Shown here: one piece after another, positions 5,166 through 5,988 of the stretch | Numbering within the stretch: position 1 is the first letter of the stretch | Layout: each line of letters starts with the position of its first letter | Program-made: the position numbers and the translations under genes | Assembly: GCA_021805625.1 (NCBI GenBank) | Contig: JAJZEU010000083.1 | Span: forward strand, 1 to 5,988 | Source: Microcaldota archaeon | GTDB lineage: Archaea; Micrarchaeota; Micrarchaeia; Micrarchaeales; CABMGC01 | Direction: 5' to 3' | DNA length: 5,988 nucleotides | Notes under the pieces: generated by a model | What the model was told of the DNA's origin: nothing | What the model saw: the letters and a program-made list of their open reading frames with translations, nothing else | Databases searched by the model: none

Positions 5166-5988
5166 ATGGCTGAAAAACCACACCTGAATTTGATCTTCAT
5201 AGGACACATAGACCACGGAAAGTCAACGACAGTAGGAAGGCTGCTTTACGAGACAAAAGCAATCAGCGAGCAGGACCTCAAGAAGTATAAGGAAGAGGCC
5301 GCAAAATACAACAGGGCAACGTTTGAATTTGCATTCGTGATGGACCAGCTCAAAGAGGAAAGGGAGCGAGGCATTACTATAGACATAATGCACAGAGATT
5401 TCACCACGCCCAAATACTATTTCACAATAATAGATGCGCCTGGCCACAGGGATTTCGTCAAGAATATGATTACCGGGGCGAGCCAGGCTGATGCTGCGGT
5501 TCTTGTCATTTCATGCCCCGATGGCATTCAGGCCCAGACAAGGGAACACGCATTCCTGGCAAAGGTGTTGGGGATAAACCAGCTGATTGTCGGCATAAAC
5601 AAGATGGATGCCGTCAACTATGACAGGATAAAGTATGAAGACGTGAAGATGCACATAGGCAACCTGCTCAAAACAGTGGGATATGATGTCAGCAAGATAA
5701 CCTTCATTCCCTATTCAGCATGGACAGGAGCCAACATAAAGGAGAAGCCCAAGGAGATGGAGTGGTATAGCGGGCCAACCCTTCTTGAAGCATTTGATAC
5801 ATTGCAGGTTCCAGCGAAGCCCACAGACAAACCGCTGAGGCTACCCATACAGGACGTCTACAGCATAGCAGGGCACGGCACAGTGCCAGTGGGTAGGGTT
5901 GAAACTGGAGTCATGAAGCCTGGTGATCAGGTCATAATAATGCCGGAAGGGCTCAAGGCCGAGATAAAGAGCATCGAGATGCACCATC
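5166..5988 (+). CDS. tuf: Translation elongation factor EF-1alpha (EF-Tu family GTPase), 3' end missing
   Basis: The visible 274 residues are roughly the first two thirds of a protein of about 430. It delivers aminoacyl-tRNA to the ribosome with GTP. G1 is GHIDHGKST (13-21), G2 has T71 in ERGITID, G3 is DAPGH (90-94, with the catalytic His), G4 is NKMD (145-148) and G5 is SAW (184-186). Domain II begins at about 222, with the [11 protein letters not shown] signature at 238-248, and the gene runs off the window there. The segment between G120 and TREH is four residues (IQAQ), the short form shared by Euryarchaeota and bacteria. The window ends one base into codon 275. The gene is divergent from lhr, and its strong ribosome binding site suits high expression. 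Confidence 0.97.
   Translation, partial: MAEKPHLNLIFIGHIDHGKSTTVGRLLYETKAISEQDLKKYKEEAAKYNRATFEFAFVMDQLKEERERGITIDIMHRDFTTPKYYFTIIDAPGHRDFVKNMITGASQADAAVLVISCPDGIQAQTREHAFLAKVLGINQLIVGINKMDAVNYDRIKYEDVKMHIGNLLKTVGYDVSKITFIPYSAWTGANIKEKPKEMEWYSGPTLLEAFDTLQVPAKPTDKPLRLPIQDVYSIAGHGTVPVGRVETGVMKPGDQVIIMPEGLKAEIKSIEMHH

Noticed and set aside
5162..5173. Three-codon ORF (ATG-AAT-GGC-TGA) overlapping the EF-1alpha start
   Set aside because: Its ATG directly abuts the ribosome binding site, too close for normal use; the next ATG has suitable spacing.
1..5988. Search for CRISPR repeats, tRNA or rRNA genes, insertion sequences and defence genes
   Set aside because: No regularly spaced repeats, cloverleaf sequences, transposase motifs or terminal inverted repeats were seen by eye.

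Overview
The window is archaeal chromosome and ordinary in gene content. The archaeal evidence is a 5' partial EF-1alpha, an Lhr-type helicase next to an archaeal-style SbcD/Mre11-like phosphoesterase, TATA boxes placed for archaeal promoters, and ribosome binding sites of the GGTG(AT) type. The EF-1alpha carries the short 4-residue form of the segment before TREH, not the 11-residue form of TACK archaea and eukaryotes. That points to a euryarchaeal or DPANN-type lineage; a Micrarchaeota-like genome is only a guess. Genes are tightly packed and no stretch above 300 bases lacks a gene.

Layout from left to right. (1) Positions 1-212, minus strand: the N-terminal part of an unrecognised two-helix membrane protein that runs off the left edge. 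(2) Positions 213-374: a divergent promoter region with one TATA box per direction and a near-perfect 13-base direct repeat spaced 44 bases. (3) 375-1028, plus: a class I SAM-dependent methyltransferase of unknown substrate, apparently leaderless. (4) 1029-1121: a short spacer holding a TATA box that overlaps the methyltransferase stop codon and a possible 22-codon leaderless ORF whose stop overlaps the next start (TAATG). (5) 1122-1526, plus: an IscU/NifU-N-like Fe-S scaffold. (6) 1523-4952, minus: a two-gene operon of an Lhr-Core helicase followed by a metallophosphoesterase, overlapping by 11 bases. The phosphoesterase and the scaffold gene converge and share the palindrome CTAG as both stop codons. 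(7) 4953-5165: a second divergent promoter region serving lhr (minus) and EF-1alpha (plus), with a terminator-like hairpin in the EF-1alpha leader. (8) 5166 to the end, plus: EF-1alpha, cut off in domain II.

Functionally, the helicase and phosphoesterase form a probable DNA (or RNA) repair pair; this pairing is already known in bacteria and archaea. The scaffold serves Fe-S cluster assembly, and EF-1alpha brings aminoacyl-tRNA to the ribosome. Nothing links these genes into one pathway. I see no mobile element, CRISPR array, tRNA, rRNA or defence island, and no convincing undescribed system. The most interesting signals are regulatory: a consistent TATA-to-ATG spacing that predicts leaderless transcripts, the small ORF before the scaffold gene, and the EF-1alpha leader hairpin.
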